A stretch of DNA of 64,000 bases from an uncultured Selenomonadaceae bacterium (GTDB lineage Bacteria; Bacillota; Negativicutes; Selenomonadales; Selenomonadaceae): assembly GCA_905234235.1 (NCBI GenBank), contig CAJOHN010000004.1:20027-84026 (forward strand), written 5' to 3'. The notes below the pieces were generated by a model. That model had not been told where the DNA came from. It saw nothing but the letters and a program-made list of their open reading frames with translations, and did no database searches. Both the position numbers and the translations under genes were made by a program. Shown piece by piece: positions 8,768 to 17,930 of the stretch (positions are counted from its first letter, which is position 1; every line of letters begins with the position of its first letter).

Positions 8768-9169
8768 TCAGCCCTCCTTGATATCAATCGTCGGTGCGCG
8801 CACTTTGAACTTTTCGCCGCACGTGATATTAATCTCGTCCACGCCGCTTATCGTCAACTTCCCGCTCGCGTATCTTATCTCCGCGCCGTCCTCGAACTTT
8901 ATCACGACGCTTTTTTTGTTGGTCGAGGGCGGACGATTTTTATCATTATAAAAAGAACCCAGCACAAAACCGGTGCCGTCGTCGCAATTATGTTCGAAGA
9001 CGCAAACGACATTATCGCCCACTTTCGGCAGGGAGAAAAATTTATTGCCCGCGCAGGCAGGTTGAAGTACCGGCAACCACGCGCTTACTAAATTATCTCT
9101 ATCAGAAAAATTCACACGAACTGAACAAAACTTCGCTTGTACCGAGCTTACCACGCCATGTTTAATCAT
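8768..9169 (-). CDS. Baseplate spike protein V
   Basis: 133 residues. An OB-fold N-terminus (VSSVQAKFCSVRVNFSDRDN) is followed by PVLQPACAGNKFFSLPKVGD, VVCVFEHNCDDGTGFVLGSF and a short beta-helix end, as in gpV family spikes that pierce the outer membrane. The C-terminal part is short, so this is a compact spike. It overlaps gene D by eight bases and is followed by gpU. A membrane-piercing tail spike fits a diderm host such as a Negativicute. Confidence 0.88.
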   Translation of the reverse strand: MIKHGVVSSVQAKFCSVRVNFSDRDNLVSAWLPVLQPACAGNKFFSLPKVGDNVVCVFEHNCDDGTGFVLGSFYNDKNRPPSTNKKSVVIKFEDGAEIRYASGKLTISGVDEINITCGEKFKVRAPTIDIKEG

Positions 9170-10139
9170 AATTCCCCTCCAAAGTCTTGCGCAATTCTAA
9201 TCGGCATTCGTAGCCGCGCCTTACCTCATGCTTCGCCTTTTCTATCAAATACTTCCCGTCAAATACGCCGAAATTCACTAGCTGAATCGTCATCCCCGCC
9301 GAATAAATAAAATCGCCGCGCACTTCCACATCAACTTTTAACTCGTCTTTATTCTTCTGCTTAAGTTCGTTCTTGGCTAACCTTTCAGCCTCCGCCACGC
9401 TCTCTACTTTTTTATTTATCTTCAATACCTTGCCCGCCGTCTTACTTTTATCCTGCGCGGTCGCCGTGAAGTTTTCGGATTTTTTACCGTGCCGATAACT
9501 CACTTCGCAACTTTTATAAATCTCGCTTAAGGTCGAACGGGCGTTGAAGTGAGTAACATTTTCCGGCGTCAACGTCGCGACGGTTTCGGCCTTCTCTAAA
9601 GTTTCAGTCTCGAAAATAACCAGCTGATTATCCGTGAACTTCAAACTTAAAAAGTATTTGGCGCATAATTTTTCTAAGAAATTCATAGCGGATTGAGAAC
9701 CCTGTTCGGCGCGGGAAATTTTAGGGTCGTACTCGGTTTGGTAAATTAATTGAGCGTCGGCATCGGCGGCAATGTCCTTAGCGATTTGCGAGAGTAAACA
9801 ATTCTCCCACGCCCGCGACTGATTCACTTGCCTAAGCGCGCTTTTCTGCGGGCAACTGTTCGCTTTGATTTTTATCGTCGACGGCGGCATTGCATAACTT
9901 ATCTCATCCAGTTCAAAATCGCCCAAAAAAATCTGTTCTTTTTCTTTTATTAACGTCACAGAAATTGTTGCGGCTAACGGCGGGAACCAATCCGATAAAA
10001 ATAAATGCGCCCTGTCCGCCAGTTCAATATCGATTGAATCAGTCTCGCCCGAGAGGACGTCCTCATAAGAAAAAGATTTTAAGTACGGTTCAATATCTCT
10101 GGTAATATCCGTGCCGTTCAATGTAATTTTTATTTTCAA
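9162..10139 (-). CDS. Tail protein D (late control gpD-like baseplate hub)
   Basis: About 326 residues. I choose the TTG at 10139 (product MKIKITLNGTDITRD) because GAGG lies seven bases upstream and the preceding gene X stops at 10142; an in-frame ATG at 10166 would overlap X. The N-terminal ITRDIEPYLKSFSYEDVLSG, the LSDWFPPLAATISVTL stretch and the middle EKLCAKYFLSLKFTDNQLVIF are characteristic of gpD/gp27-like hub proteins. A long AEAERLAKNELKQKNKDEL helix precedes the C-terminal domain. It forms the hub under the V spike. Confidence 0.85.
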   Translation of the reverse strand: MKIKITLNGTDITRDIEPYLKSFSYEDVLSGETDSIDIELADRAHLFLSDWFPPLAATISVTLIKEKEQIFLGDFELDEISYAMPPSTIKIKANSCPQKSALRQVNQSRAWENCLLSQIAKDIAADADAQLIYQTEYDPKISRAEQGSQSAMNFLEKLCAKYFLSLKFTDNQLVIFETETLEKAETVATLTPENVTHFNARSTLSEIYKSCEVSYRHGKKSENFTATAQDKSKTAGKVLKINKKVESVAEAERLAKNELKQKNKDELKVDVEVRGDFIYSAGMTIQLVNFGVFDGKYLIEKAKHEVRRGYECRLELRKTLEGNYD

Positions 10140-10141
10140 TG

Positions 10142-10354
10142 TTAATCCTCGTGAAGAATGCGCCACGCGGGCAGTTTTTTAGGCATTGGTTTTATTTCTT
10201 CAATCGTCGGCAACGTCAACTCTACATTATCATCAAAAATAAAAACGTCGACGAAGTCATAATTAGATTCGATAAGGTGCGCGACGTAGCGGCAAGAACC
10301 CAGCTGATTATAAGCAATTTCATCGAACATTTCTCCATATGAAGTTTTATACAT
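10142..10354 (-). CDS. Tail protein X (LysM-like)
   Basis: 70 residues from ATG at 10354 (MYKTSYGEMFDEIAYNQLGS), which overlaps the end of the tape-measure gene by eight bases. An upstream ATG at 10375 is less likely because it would overlap more. The pattern T-x-x-G-E-x-x-D-E-I-A-Y and the proline end (PTIEEIKPMPKK) match P2 gpX, a LysM-like tail protein involved in tail completion. It lies between the tape measure and D. Confidence 0.8.
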   Translation of the reverse strand: MYKTSYGEMFDEIAYNQLGSCRYVAHLIESNYDFVDVFIFDDNVELTLPTIEEIKPMPKKLPAWRILHED

Positions 10355-13300
10355 AAGCGCGCCGCCGCCTTTCATGCGTATAATCGCTTAACATTCGTTC
10401 AATCGAAGGGAGAGCCTCATAAACGCCGTCCCTAATATCGTCGCGATCCGCGTTGCCGGCAATGTTTATCGTCATGTTGAGGGAAATATTATCGCCGCCG
10501 CCAACCCCTAACATTCTGCCGGTCTCCTGCCATAACGAAAGACTCCGCGCAGAATTATCGATAGGGATAGCGGCTTCAGGGGAATTTTCGGCGAAGGTGG
10601 TTAGGAATTCTCCGCGCGGATAAATGCCGCCCGTTGCATTATGACGAGGAGCCGCCGCCGCTACGATAGCCGCACCAATCGCGCCGTGAATCGCACCAGC
10701 CGCACTCGCGCCCGCTGATAATAATGCGCCGATAGCCGATTGAGCCGCGCCGCCTAAACCGCTGATTGAACCCGCCGCAGAAGCCGCACTCGAGGCCATA
10801 GAAGAAATGTTGCCCGTAGAGGCCGCCGCGCTCGCTGACATTGAATTAATATTTCCCGTCGAACCGATTGCGGACGCTGATAAAGCGTCGGTCGAAGTCG
10901 CCGCGCCCGTCGAACTGGCACTTAGCATATCAGTTGAGGACGCCGCATTAGTCGCCGAATCAGCTAAGGCTTGCGTTGCGGGCGAAGTCATCATTAACGA
11001 ATTCGATAATTCATAAGCGGGGTTTTGAATGGATTCCATCGCCAACGTGACATTATCGACGGAACTTTGAAGGGCTGAAGCGTCAAGTTCCTGTTCGTTC
11101 CGCCTATATTCGCCCCAGCTTGAAGGCGTCGGGATTGTGGCGTTTGTGTAGGCGGTTTTGAATGAATCAATCGCGCCGGAAAAATCGCCCGCCTGCCATT
11201 TAGGAATAAATTCATTCACGCCCGCCATGAACCCACTAAATTTATCTTTAATGCCGCTTAGCGCGTTTAGGACTTTTTCAATCGCGCCGGATACTTTTTC
11301 CCAGTTCTCGTAAATTAGTAAGCCCGCCGCCGCCAACGCCGTAATGCCGGGGTGTTTGACGGGGAACGCCATAATTAATCTGAGGACGGCGCCGATTTTA
11401 CCGCCTAAGCCGCCGAATAATAAGCCCGCCGTCTCTAAACCGGATATAAAAAATCTAAAGCCCGCCATAACGAGGCTGAACCCTGCCGCCGCCACGATTA
11501 TTGTTGAAATAGCCGCCGCGATACCTGCGCACGCTTGAATCATTGCGGGATGTTGCGCGACGAAGTCAGCGACCGATTGAACTAAAGGTGTAAGAGCTTC
11601 AGCCGCCGCACGGATTGTTGGTGCTAATGATTCGCCGGTATTTAATTGCAACGCGTCGAGGGCCGATTGTAAATATTTTATCTGCGTGTCGGTGGTATCG
11701 CGCATGACTTCCGCCGTGTCTTTCGTGTATCCTTCAATCTCGCCGCTGTCAATTTTCCGCGCGATTTCCAATGCCTGTTCGAGCTTATCGCTGTCTAATA
11801 ATTCAGCCCAGCCTTTGAAGGCATCCTTACCAACGAGCGCGTTTAACATTGCCGCATTCGCCGACTCCTCCCCCGCCAATTTATTCTCGTCCCAGGCCCG
11901 CTTCATCACTAAGATTTTATCGGTTACTGACGCATCCATCGTCAAGCCCATCGCCGCCATCGTTTCCTGCGTCAGCGCCATTTCCTTTTCCGCTTCCGAC
12001 GCCGTAAATCCTAATTCTTCCAGCGCCTTCGCGCCCTTCTTAGCAGGAGCCATTAACCGAATCACGCCGGTATTGAGAGCCGTGCCCGCTTTGGAACCTT
12101 TTATGCCCGCGTTGGCAAGAATCATATTGAAACCGAAAATGTCGCCTGAGGATAAGCCCGCCAGCCGCAAGCCGCCCGCGTTGTAAGTCAGCGCAGTATG
12201 CAACGCCTCCGCGTCTAGGTTCGCATTCGTTACCGCATACGTCCACGCGTCGGCTGTATGTTCGACCGCGTCCACTATTCGCCCGTTATCGAGCTTCATT
12301 TTCTCGCCTGCGCGGATCCCCAAAATCGTTAAATCATCTGAGAACATATCAGCTAACCGCGCCAGCGGCACTTTAGTAACCGTCGCCATATCGACCGTTG
12401 AGGGCATGACCGATAAAATCTGCTGCGTGTCCCAGCCCGCGTAACCGTAATAACTCATCGCTTCGGCTATATCCGTCGAAAAATATTCCGTCGTCGCGCC
12501 TAATTCCTTTGCTTGGGCGCTTAACATCTTCATATTTTTGCGGACGGTCGCCAAGTCGCCTTTGCGGTGAAAAGGCATTTGCGTTAAGCCTTCAACCTTT
12601 TTCATTGCCGCTTCAAACGTTATGGCATTATCCGCCGCGTCCTTGAACGGATTCATTATCGTCTGCGCGGTGTCCATTGCGTTTTGGAAATTGGAATAGG
12701 CGTTGGCGAGGTCTTGTTGACGTTGTGAGAAGTTGGCTTGAATTTGATTGCGACGTTCAAGGGCGTTAATTTCGGCGTTGAGAGCGTTAGTAGTGGCTTG
12801 AATCTGCGCACGTAATGCGGCTTCCTGCCCCGCCAATGTCCCCGGCGGCAACGTTAATCGGGCTTGTGTTAATTGGGCTTGCTGAGTTGCTATTTGCGAA
12901 CGTAATTGATTCGCCCGCGCTGAGGACGTGTCGTAACTTTTATCTATCCCGCGTATTAATTTCTGCTGCGCTTGAATCTCTGCCCGCGCGCCTTTTAATT
13001 GCTCTTTGAAAACCTGCGCGGCTTCGGTGCCTAAGTTTTTCTTGTTGGCTTTGTAATAATCATTGAGACCGGCATAAGTCTTCTTCATGTCAGAGAGCTG
13101 TTGAGTGGCTTGCTTACGTTGCGCCATCAGCCGCGACTGCGATAACATTTCATCGGCACGGGCATTCTGCGCCGCTCTGATACTTTGCTGTAACTTTCGA
13201 TACGCGCCAATCTGATTCAACAGCGCACGATTATTATCAAGGCTTTTCATCGCCGCGATTGATTTTGACGACAAACCTTTTAACGCGTTTTGCGCTGATT

Positions 13301-13364
13301 TTATTGCCGCTGATAAATTCTCATTGCCCGTTATCGAGAACGTGATTGTATGTGACTTTGCCAT
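10347..13364 (-). CDS. Tail tape measure protein
   Basis: 1005 residues. Residues 1-220 are predicted long coiled coil (AQNALKGL, RQQDLANAYSNFQNAMDTAQ). A PhageMin_Tail-type core follows (ATTEYFSTDIAEAMSYYGYAG, then AGLSSGDIFGFNMILANAGI), then hydrophobic segments near residues 600-680. About residues 790-900 are an alanine/serine-rich repetitive stretch (SSTDMLSASSTGAATSTDAL type). The C-terminus has IPIDNSARSLSLWQETGRML. Tape-measure length sets tail length, so the tail should be roughly 150 nm by the usual 1.5 A per residue rule. Its start lies inside the frameshift extension of the chaperone gene. Confidence 0.9.
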   Translation of the reverse strand: MAKSHTITFSITGNENLSAAIKSAQNALKGLSSKSIAAMKSLDNNRALLNQIGAYRKLQQSIRAAQNARADEMLSQSRLMAQRKQATQQLSDMKKTYAGLNDYYKANKKNLGTEAAQVFKEQLKGARAEIQAQQKLIRGIDKSYDTSSARANQLRSQIATQQAQLTQARLTLPPGTLAGQEAALRAQIQATTNALNAEINALERRNQIQANFSQRQQDLANAYSNFQNAMDTAQTIMNPFKDAADNAITFEAAMKKVEGLTQMPFHRKGDLATVRKNMKMLSAQAKELGATTEYFSTDIAEAMSYYGYAGWDTQQILSVMPSTVDMATVTKVPLARLADMFSDDLTILGIRAGEKMKLDNGRIVDAVEHTADAWTYAVTNANLDAEALHTALTYNAGGLRLAGLSSGDIFGFNMILANAGIKGSKAGTALNTGVIRLMAPAKKGAKALEELGFTASEAEKEMALTQETMAAMGLTMDASVTDKILVMKRAWDENKLAGEESANAAMLNALVGKDAFKGWAELLDSDKLEQALEIARKIDSGEIEGYTKDTAEVMRDTTDTQIKYLQSALDALQLNTGESLAPTIRAAAEALTPLVQSVADFVAQHPAMIQACAGIAAAISTIIVAAAGFSLVMAGFRFFISGLETAGLLFGGLGGKIGAVLRLIMAFPVKHPGITALAAAGLLIYENWEKVSGAIEKVLNALSGIKDKFSGFMAGVNEFIPKWQAGDFSGAIDSFKTAYTNATIPTPSSWGEYRRNEQELDASALQSSVDNVTLAMESIQNPAYELSNSLMMTSPATQALADSATNAASSTDMLSASSTGAATSTDALSASAIGSTGNINSMSASAAASTGNISSMASSAASAAGSISGLGGAAQSAIGALLSAGASAAGAIHGAIGAAIVAAAAPRHNATGGIYPRGEFLTTFAENSPEAAIPIDNSARSLSLWQETGRMLGVGGGDNISLNMTINIAGNADRDDIRDGVYEALPSIERMLSDYTHERRRRAYV

Positions 13365-13749
13365 TTTTTTACTTTCTCATTTACGATTGATATCCATGAC
13401 GGCAGATTTATTATCGGTAAACTCATCCAGAAATTAATATCGCCGAATTCTGCGCGGCTTAATTCTAAAATTAATCCTCTGATATTTCTAATTGGGTCGT
13501 TTCCGTAGCGAATAAAAAATTAAAAACCGCCGTCGTTACCTTTAAATATTCTTTCAGCGGTAAATTTTTTAGGTCGTGATAATTAATTCCTAGAGCCTGC
13601 GCGGCTAAGCGGGCTTGAAATGATTTACTGAAAGCGATATTCGGGCTGATATAATCTGCCTTCGCGGCGCGTTCCGCACGTTCCGCCTCCTCAAAATCCA
13701 GCCCGCGCAGTTTGGTTAATCCCTCTTGTAATTTCTCATAATCAATCAT
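13331..13749 (-). CDS. Tail assembly chaperone, long (E+E'-like) product by -1 frameshift
   Basis: The -1 frame is open from the slippery site at 13519-13513 down to TAA at 13333-13331. It adds 60 codons to the first 79, giving a product of about 139 residues. The extension reads YGNDPIRNIRGLILELS, then FGDINFWMSLPI and WISIVNEKVKKW, a plausible protein and not random sequence. It ends inside the tape-measure gene (34-nt overlap). This arrangement is the conserved E/E' or G/GT design of tailed phages. Frame and boundaries are read directly from the sequence; expression of the fusion is inferred. Confidence 0.8.
13471..13749 (-). CDS. Tail assembly chaperone, short (E-like) product
   Basis: 92 residues (MIDYEKLQEGLTKLRGL) in the zero frame, ending at TAA 13473-13471. 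Position between tube and tape measure, small size and acidic/helical character match the E-type chaperone of P2 or G of lambda, which coats the tape measure during tail assembly. The start overlaps the tube gene stop by four bases. About 40 nt before the stop lies a slippery heptamer that would divert some ribosomes into a longer product (separate entry). Confidence 0.8.
   Translation of the reverse strand: MIDYEKLQEGLTKLRGLDFEEAERAERAAKADYISPNIAFSKSFQARLAAQALGINYHDLKNLPLKEYLKVTTAVFNFLFATETTQLEISED
13513..13519 (-). promoter_or_regulatory. -1 ribosomal frameshift slippery site T TTT TTA
   Basis: Read on the minus strand in the zero frame as AAT TTT TTA TTC, the heptamer T-TTT-TTA has the canonical X-XXY-YYZ form. 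Slippage by -1 enters an open frame of 60 codons that ends just inside the tape-measure gene. The zero frame stops 40 nt downstream. Positional conservation of such sites in tail chaperone genes of long-tailed phages is well established. I did not identify a convincing stimulatory stem-loop. Confidence 0.8.
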
Positions 13750-14258
13750 AATCCGAGCGCCCCCAAGATGTCAGCCATATAATCATTGCCGCCGACTTTG
13801 TACACGTAGTTAAATAAATCAAACTCAAGCTGTTCATCGCCGTTGACTCTTACCTTCACATAATCACAAACCAAAGTCGTTTCGACATCGCCCGTCGCGG
13901 AAGGCTCGAACTTCCCTAAGTTATTGCTCTTAATGTGCCCGCGTATATCTACTCTTACCGGTAAGACTTTCAGCTCGCCCGTCCCTGAATCGTATTGCTG
14001 ATTCGCTCCGCGCAGGCTTAACATCTTCGCATCCTGCCGCATTATCTCTACCGGTTGCACGAATAAAGTGCGCCAATGCAACGTCACTTCAGGAGCCGTG
14101 AATTGCGATTTCGTCGGCATATCGATACTGCCCGCGATGCCCGCGCCTGCTATTTCTGCCGTCTTCGCCTCTAACGTCCCGATATCTACCGACGCTAAAC
14201 CCAAAAGCCGCGTCCCGCTATCGAACACTTCAAAATTTATTACTTGTTGCGGTACCAT
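13746..14258 (-). CDS. Major tail tube protein (P2 FII-like)
   Basis: 170 residues (MVPQQVINFEVFDSGTRLLG). The motifs GIAGSIDMPTKSQF and EVTLHWRTLF, the VRVDIRGHIKSNNLGKFEPS stretch and LEFDLFNYVYKVGGNDYM are typical of P2 FII tube proteins, which form the inner tube of contractile tails. It is preceded by the sheath gene with a ten-base gap and overlaps the chaperone gene by four bases. Length equals the family norm. Confidence 0.93.
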   Translation of the reverse strand: MVPQQVINFEVFDSGTRLLGLASVDIGTLEAKTAEIAGAGIAGSIDMPTKSQFTAPEVTLHWRTLFVQPVEIMRQDAKMLSLRGANQQYDSGTGELKVLPVRVDIRGHIKSNNLGKFEPSATGDVETTLVCDYVKVRVNGDEQLEFDLFNYVYKVGGNDYMADILGALGL

Positions 14259-14268
14259 TTATATCACC

Positions 14269-15534
14269 TCAGCTGAACAAAGTTTCAAAATATGAAGTAT
14301 CGTATTGAAGTTCGAAGGTAATTGATTCAGCCGGTACCGCCAAGCCTAAGTAAACATGGAAAAGCAACTTGCCGTCGAGGAGACTGGTATAAGGATTATC
14401 CTCCGCGAAGAAAGAAACTCTCCCGCCCAAAATCACGCCGCGCGCCGCCAAGCCATTCAGCCAGATATTACAACTGTCCACGATACTTTCTATCAATCGC
14501 TTGTTCATCGGATTATCAATGCGGCTGAAGAAATTGACCGTCAAAGTATTGCCGACCCATACCATCATTCTTTTTATCGGTATGAATACGTCCTTTACAT
14601 CGCTGAGCGCGGGAAAACCTCCCGTCCTATTGCCCCATAAACGCCAGCCGTTAAATCTTACCGCCGTAACAATTCCTTGCGCGTTTAACTCGTTCGCCGT
14701 CTCTAACGTCAAGTCAACCGCCGTATCATCTGCCAGCCTCAACGAACTTATCGATAAAATTTTATTCGACGCAGATTCATAAGGAATATCATCGTTGCCC
14801 GCGTCAACCCGATTCGCTAACGCCGCGTAGTGCACCGATAAATAACTTAAACTTTCGTCGCCGCTCTTTGCCAGCGGCCAGCATACCGCTAAATATTCAC
14901 TATCCCTGCCGCCTTGCAATTTACCTTCGACCGCCTGCGCATAAGTTTTATATTGCGAAGTGTCTAAATCAACTGCCGCCGTCGTCCTAAATACTCCGCT
15001 GATTTTCGCGCACTTCGCCGCCATTATCTGCGCTACACTCACATTGGTTGAATATTTCGGCGCGATTATTATTCCAGGTATCACGCCTAAGCGCGGATAA
15101 ATCGAATCAATCAAATTCAAACCCGCCTCAATATCCGCCGCAGTCACTTTCGTAACGTCTGGACTTGAACCGGTCTTGTGCGTCGTAGGGTTGAACACAT
15201 TTATGCAGATAACCGGCGCGACATTATAAAATTCAAAAAAAATACGCGCCGCCGCGCACAATGTCCACTTACTATCAGAATCATAACCGAAGTATTGCTG
15301 TAGTTCATCCATGTTATGAATGAGAATTGGATTATTTACCAATTCTGAGACGCGAACGGTAATATCATCGCCGCCGCCCGCCGCATCACCATCAGCCGCC
15401 GAAGCGTCCGCTATTGCTATCGTCGACGTATGCACCGGCGCAACACCTATTATCACCGTCGGCGTCGCTACGTTTATCATCGCTTGAATCGGCGTCGCCG
15501 CCTCTTGTATGTAAATGCCGTGCTTGAATGCCAC
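14269..15534 (-). CDS. Tail sheath protein (P2 FI-like)
   Basis: 421 residues from a GTG start with AGGAAGTG upstream (product MAFKHGIYIQEAATPIQA). The N-terminal GIYIQEA, the middle GVIPGIIIAPKYSTN, and the C-terminal RFNGWRLWGNRT, FIPIKRMMVWVGNT and LLFHVYLGLAVPAESITFEL are hallmark sheath segments. The product polymerises around the tube and contracts to drive injection. Its presence fixes the phage as a myovirus-type particle. Confidence 0.94.
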   Translation of the reverse strand: MAFKHGIYIQEAATPIQAMINVATPTVIIGVAPVHTSTIAIADASAADGDAAGGGDDITVRVSELVNNPILIHNMDELQQYFGYDSDSKWTLCAAARIFFEFYNVAPVICINVFNPTTHKTGSSPDVTKVTAADIEAGLNLIDSIYPRLGVIPGIIIAPKYSTNVSVAQIMAAKCAKISGVFRTTAAVDLDTSQYKTYAQAVEGKLQGGRDSEYLAVCWPLAKSGDESLSYLSVHYAALANRVDAGNDDIPYESASNKILSISSLRLADDTAVDLTLETANELNAQGIVTAVRFNGWRLWGNRTGGFPALSDVKDVFIPIKRMMVWVGNTLTVNFFSRIDNPMNKRLIESIVDSCNIWLNGLAARGVILGGRVSFFAEDNPYTSLLDGKLLFHVYLGLAVPAESITFELQYDTSYFETLFS

Positions 15535-15545
15535 TTTATCACTTC

Positions 15546-16025
15546 CTAACTAAAGAAAATTTTTCTGTCGAGTTCGTGAATATGCGGGATAAAATACGTC
15601 GCTTGCATTGAACCCACTAAGAACGGCACCGGCTGAACGTCAGGCAATTCAAATTCCAAGCCGCCCGTCAACCTAAAATAATCGCCGATAAATCGTTTCT
15701 CCAATAGCCGCCGCCGTATCACGTCCATTAAATAAAATAAATCTAACCAGCCGTCCGCTTCTTTTGCGAACACGCCAAAACTTATTCCGACTTCCGCGCG
15801 ACTTTCACGCTCTGCGTTGTCTTTTAATGTCATTAACTCCACACTCACGAACGGATAATAATCTTCGCTCTCGAATAAATCTGCCGGGAACATTTGTTCG
15901 TAAACGTTTACCTTGACATAATCCCCCGCAGATACTTCCTTCTGATATTCCTCTGGGAATTTTAAATTGGCTGTGGCGTCTTTTAATTCCGCCGCTAAAT
16001 CCTTTATCAACCGTGCGGGCGTCAT
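15546..16025 (-). CDS. Probable tail terminator / tail completion protein
   Basis: 159 residues (MTPARLIKDLAAELKDATAN). The PFVSVELMTLKDNAERESRA strand-turn region, then VGISFGVFAKEADGWLDLFYL and VIRRRLLEKRFIGDYF, resembles tail terminator proteins that cap the tube and join it to the neck. Position directly before the sheath gene supports this. It overlaps the upstream gene by four bases (TTATGA). Exact family is uncertain. Confidence 0.6.
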   Translation of the reverse strand: MTPARLIKDLAAELKDATANLKFPEEYQKEVSAGDYVKVNVYEQMFPADLFESEDYYPFVSVELMTLKDNAERESRAEVGISFGVFAKEADGWLDLFYLMDVIRRRLLEKRFIGDYFRLTGGLEFELPDVQPVPFLVGSMQATYFIPHIHELDRKIFFS

Positions 16026-16531
16026 AAGCTGAATGCCTCCTCGATTCTGCGTTCCAGACGTTGTGACATTTTTTCTTCAACCTTTTCCCCGACCGCCTTG
16101 AACATACCGGCTAGGCTTATCGTCGAAAGGTGTTCCAATTTCCTGCCGCCGACATTTTTAAACACGACCCCTGCCCTATTCACGAAAGCGTGAAGTAAGT
16201 TGCCGCCGGAGCCGCGCACAATGTGGACGTGCAAACCGCCGGGCGGTCTATGTGGTGGACGCGTCGAGGGCGTCAAGTAAAATCTTTTTATCAAGTTACG
16301 ACGCCCGCTAACTTTCATCGTACCATTCAAGCCCGCTGATCGCACTGATATTTTTCCTAACGACAGTGGCGATTTCGCCGTGTACCGTCGCTTTACTAAT
16401 TGCGAGCCGTCTTGTTTTGCGTCTTTTAATGTTGAACGAATGGCGCCAGTTAAACGTTGCCGAAACTGCGCGGGGTCTAAACGTCGCAATGCCGCCGCCG
16501 CCTGCGCCTTATCAATCCTAACATAAATCAT
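16022..16531 (-). CDS. Minor tail / neck protein (gpZ-like)
   Basis: 169 residues, basic N-terminus (AALRRLDPAQFRQRLTGAIR, then VKRRYTAKSPLSLGKISVRS). The helix-rich start, the KSPLSLG-type phrase and the arginine/proline-rich middle (RPPHRPPGGLHVHIVRG) resemble lambda-type minor tail protein Z or HK97 gp10-like neck proteins. ATGA overlap with the preceding connector gene indicates coupled translation. It lies in the head-to-tail connector block, so a neck function is likely. Confidence 0.6.
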   Translation of the reverse strand: MIYVRIDKAQAAAALRRLDPAQFRQRLTGAIRSTLKDAKQDGSQLVKRRYTAKSPLSLGKISVRSAGLNGTMKVSGRRNLIKRFYLTPSTRPPHRPPGGLHVHIVRGSGGNLLHAFVNRAGVVFKNVGGRKLEHLSTISLAGMFKAVGEKVEEKMSQRLERRIEEAFSL

Positions 16532-16872
16532 CTGCGGTTCACTCCTTGCCGATAAGCACTAAGCGTTATGTGAGTTATCCCCAGTTCATTCTCCACATAC
16601 ACCACATCATACCGCCGCCCGTTGACCCATAACCAATCGCCTTGCTTCGGCACTTTCTTTTTCTTTTTTACGTAAGGCCCGGTTATGAAATACAGTTCAG
16701 AAAAGTCGCCGTGCAACTTGTCGAAAGTCTCCGTAAGCCGCGCAGATTTTTGCGCGGTGTGACTCATTAATTGCGCCTTACAGATGACGCCGTTTATATC
16801 TATCAGCTCGCCGAATTCCGTTACGTCCACAAAAATATCTAGGTCGGTTTTTATATCGTCTTTGAACATCAT
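16528..16872 (-). CDS. Head-tail connector protein (gpFII/adaptor type)
   Basis: 114 residues, starting at the ATGA junction with the capsid gene. Acidic N-terminus (DDIKTDLDIFVDVTEFGELI), ICKAQLMSHTAQKSAR, then a beta-strand end with GDWLWVNGRRYDVVYV. Small beta-barrel proteins with this layout following the capsid gene are head-tail joining or adaptor proteins in lambda-like heads. Assigned mainly by position and fold impression. Confidence 0.55.
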   Translation of the reverse strand: MMFKDDIKTDLDIFVDVTEFGELIDINGVICKAQLMSHTAQKSARLTETFDKLHGDFSELYFITGPYVKKKKKVPKQGDWLWVNGRRYDVVYVENELGITHITLSAYRQGVNRR

Positions 16873-17930
16873 GCCGCGTTGATTGTTATAAAATCAGTAA
16901 CGACTGCGGGAGCGAGTAAGCAACGACTGTAGACCGTCAAGGCGGATTGTTGCGTATCCTCGTTCGCGAAGTAATACGGGACATATTCCGCGCTGAAACT
17001 CTGCCACGCGTTTTCACTTAACAAACTCACCAGCCCATAGACCTGTTGCCCGCGCCCGCTGACCCCTAACACTGCTTTATCGTCGCCGATGAATGGAACC
17101 GTATTGCCCGAATCGTCCACATACGTTTGATTATAACTGTACACTTCCAGCCCTAACGCCGATAAATATCCGATAAACCGCACGCCGGGATATAAATATT
17201 TTGGCTCGAAACTCATCATCGCTAAATTCTGCCGCGACGGCACCATTAGCCATTCCTTCATTTCTTTGTTGTTTATTAAGTAACCCTCAACATTCTTCCC
17301 TAATACTAGCATATTGGGCAACGCGCCGCCCGCCTCCGCAATATCATCGCATAAGCCGCGCAGGTCTCCAAATATTTTCGCGCTAGCATTATCCCACGTC
17401 GTAGTTGGCGTGAAGGTCGGATTAGTGTTGTTGAAGGTAATGGTTTCAGCCGTCCCCGCGACCCCGCTATCATCGTAAGCCGTGATTGTTATCGCGCCCG
17501 TCTGTAATAATTCAGACGCTTGCGCTTCCTTACGCCGATTCACCATGCCGATTAAATCGTTCAAGTCGCGGCTCTGCATTTCTATCGCGCGTTCCTCCGG
17601 CGTCTTACTACTGATCACCGGCGTCTCCCCGAATATCCTGCCGTTAATGTCGTTTATGGTTATCAAGCGTCGCGCGGCTATCAACGGCGGTTTGAATAGC
17701 ATTTGCGTTGAAGCGTTACGCGTCGCCGATACCGGTTTGAACCCGCTTATGTATGCCGCCAGTTTCTTCCCCTCTTTTAAAAGTTCAAGAGCCGCCACGT
17801 CAGAGTTTATAAATGTTTTTTCGGGGAAGAATGCCTCCGTTAGAAAATCAGCTTTAGGTTGAAGCAGTTCTATCGCGCGGATCAGCTCGTAGGTGTCCGT
17901 GATTTGAAAAACGTTGTATGGCGCAGGCAT
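16869..17930 (-). CDS. Major capsid protein (lambda gpE-like)
   Basis: 353 residues (MPAPYNVFQITDTYELIRAI) with GGAGG upstream. Key segments match the gpE capsid family: FLTEAFFPEKTFINSDVAAL, FKPVSATRNAS, RRLITINDINGRIFGETPV, NRRKEAQASELLQTGAITI, and the C-terminal YVPYYFANEDTQQSALTVYS. It forms the icosahedral shell with an HK97 fold. It follows the small decoration-slot gene, as gene E follows D in lambda. Length agrees with lambda E (about 340). Confidence 0.92.
   Translation of the reverse strand: MPAPYNVFQITDTYELIRAIELLQPKADFLTEAFFPEKTFINSDVAALELLKEGKKLAAYISGFKPVSATRNASTQMLFKPPLIAARRLITINDINGRIFGETPVISSKTPEERAIEMQSRDLNDLIGMVNRRKEAQASELLQTGAITITAYDDSGVAGTAETITFNNTNPTFTPTTTWDNASAKIFGDLRGLCDDIAEAGGALPNMLVLGKNVEGYLINNKEMKEWLMVPSRQNLAMMSFEPKYLYPGVRFIGYLSALGLEVYSYNQTYVDDSGNTVPFIGDDKAVLGVSGRGQQVYGLVSLLSENAWQSFSAEYVPYYFANEDTQQSALTVYSRCLLAPAVVTDFITINAA

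Noticed and set aside
8411..9091. A 226-codon plus-strand frame across gpU and gpV
   Set aside because: Antisense to two well-recognised tail genes; no domain pattern.
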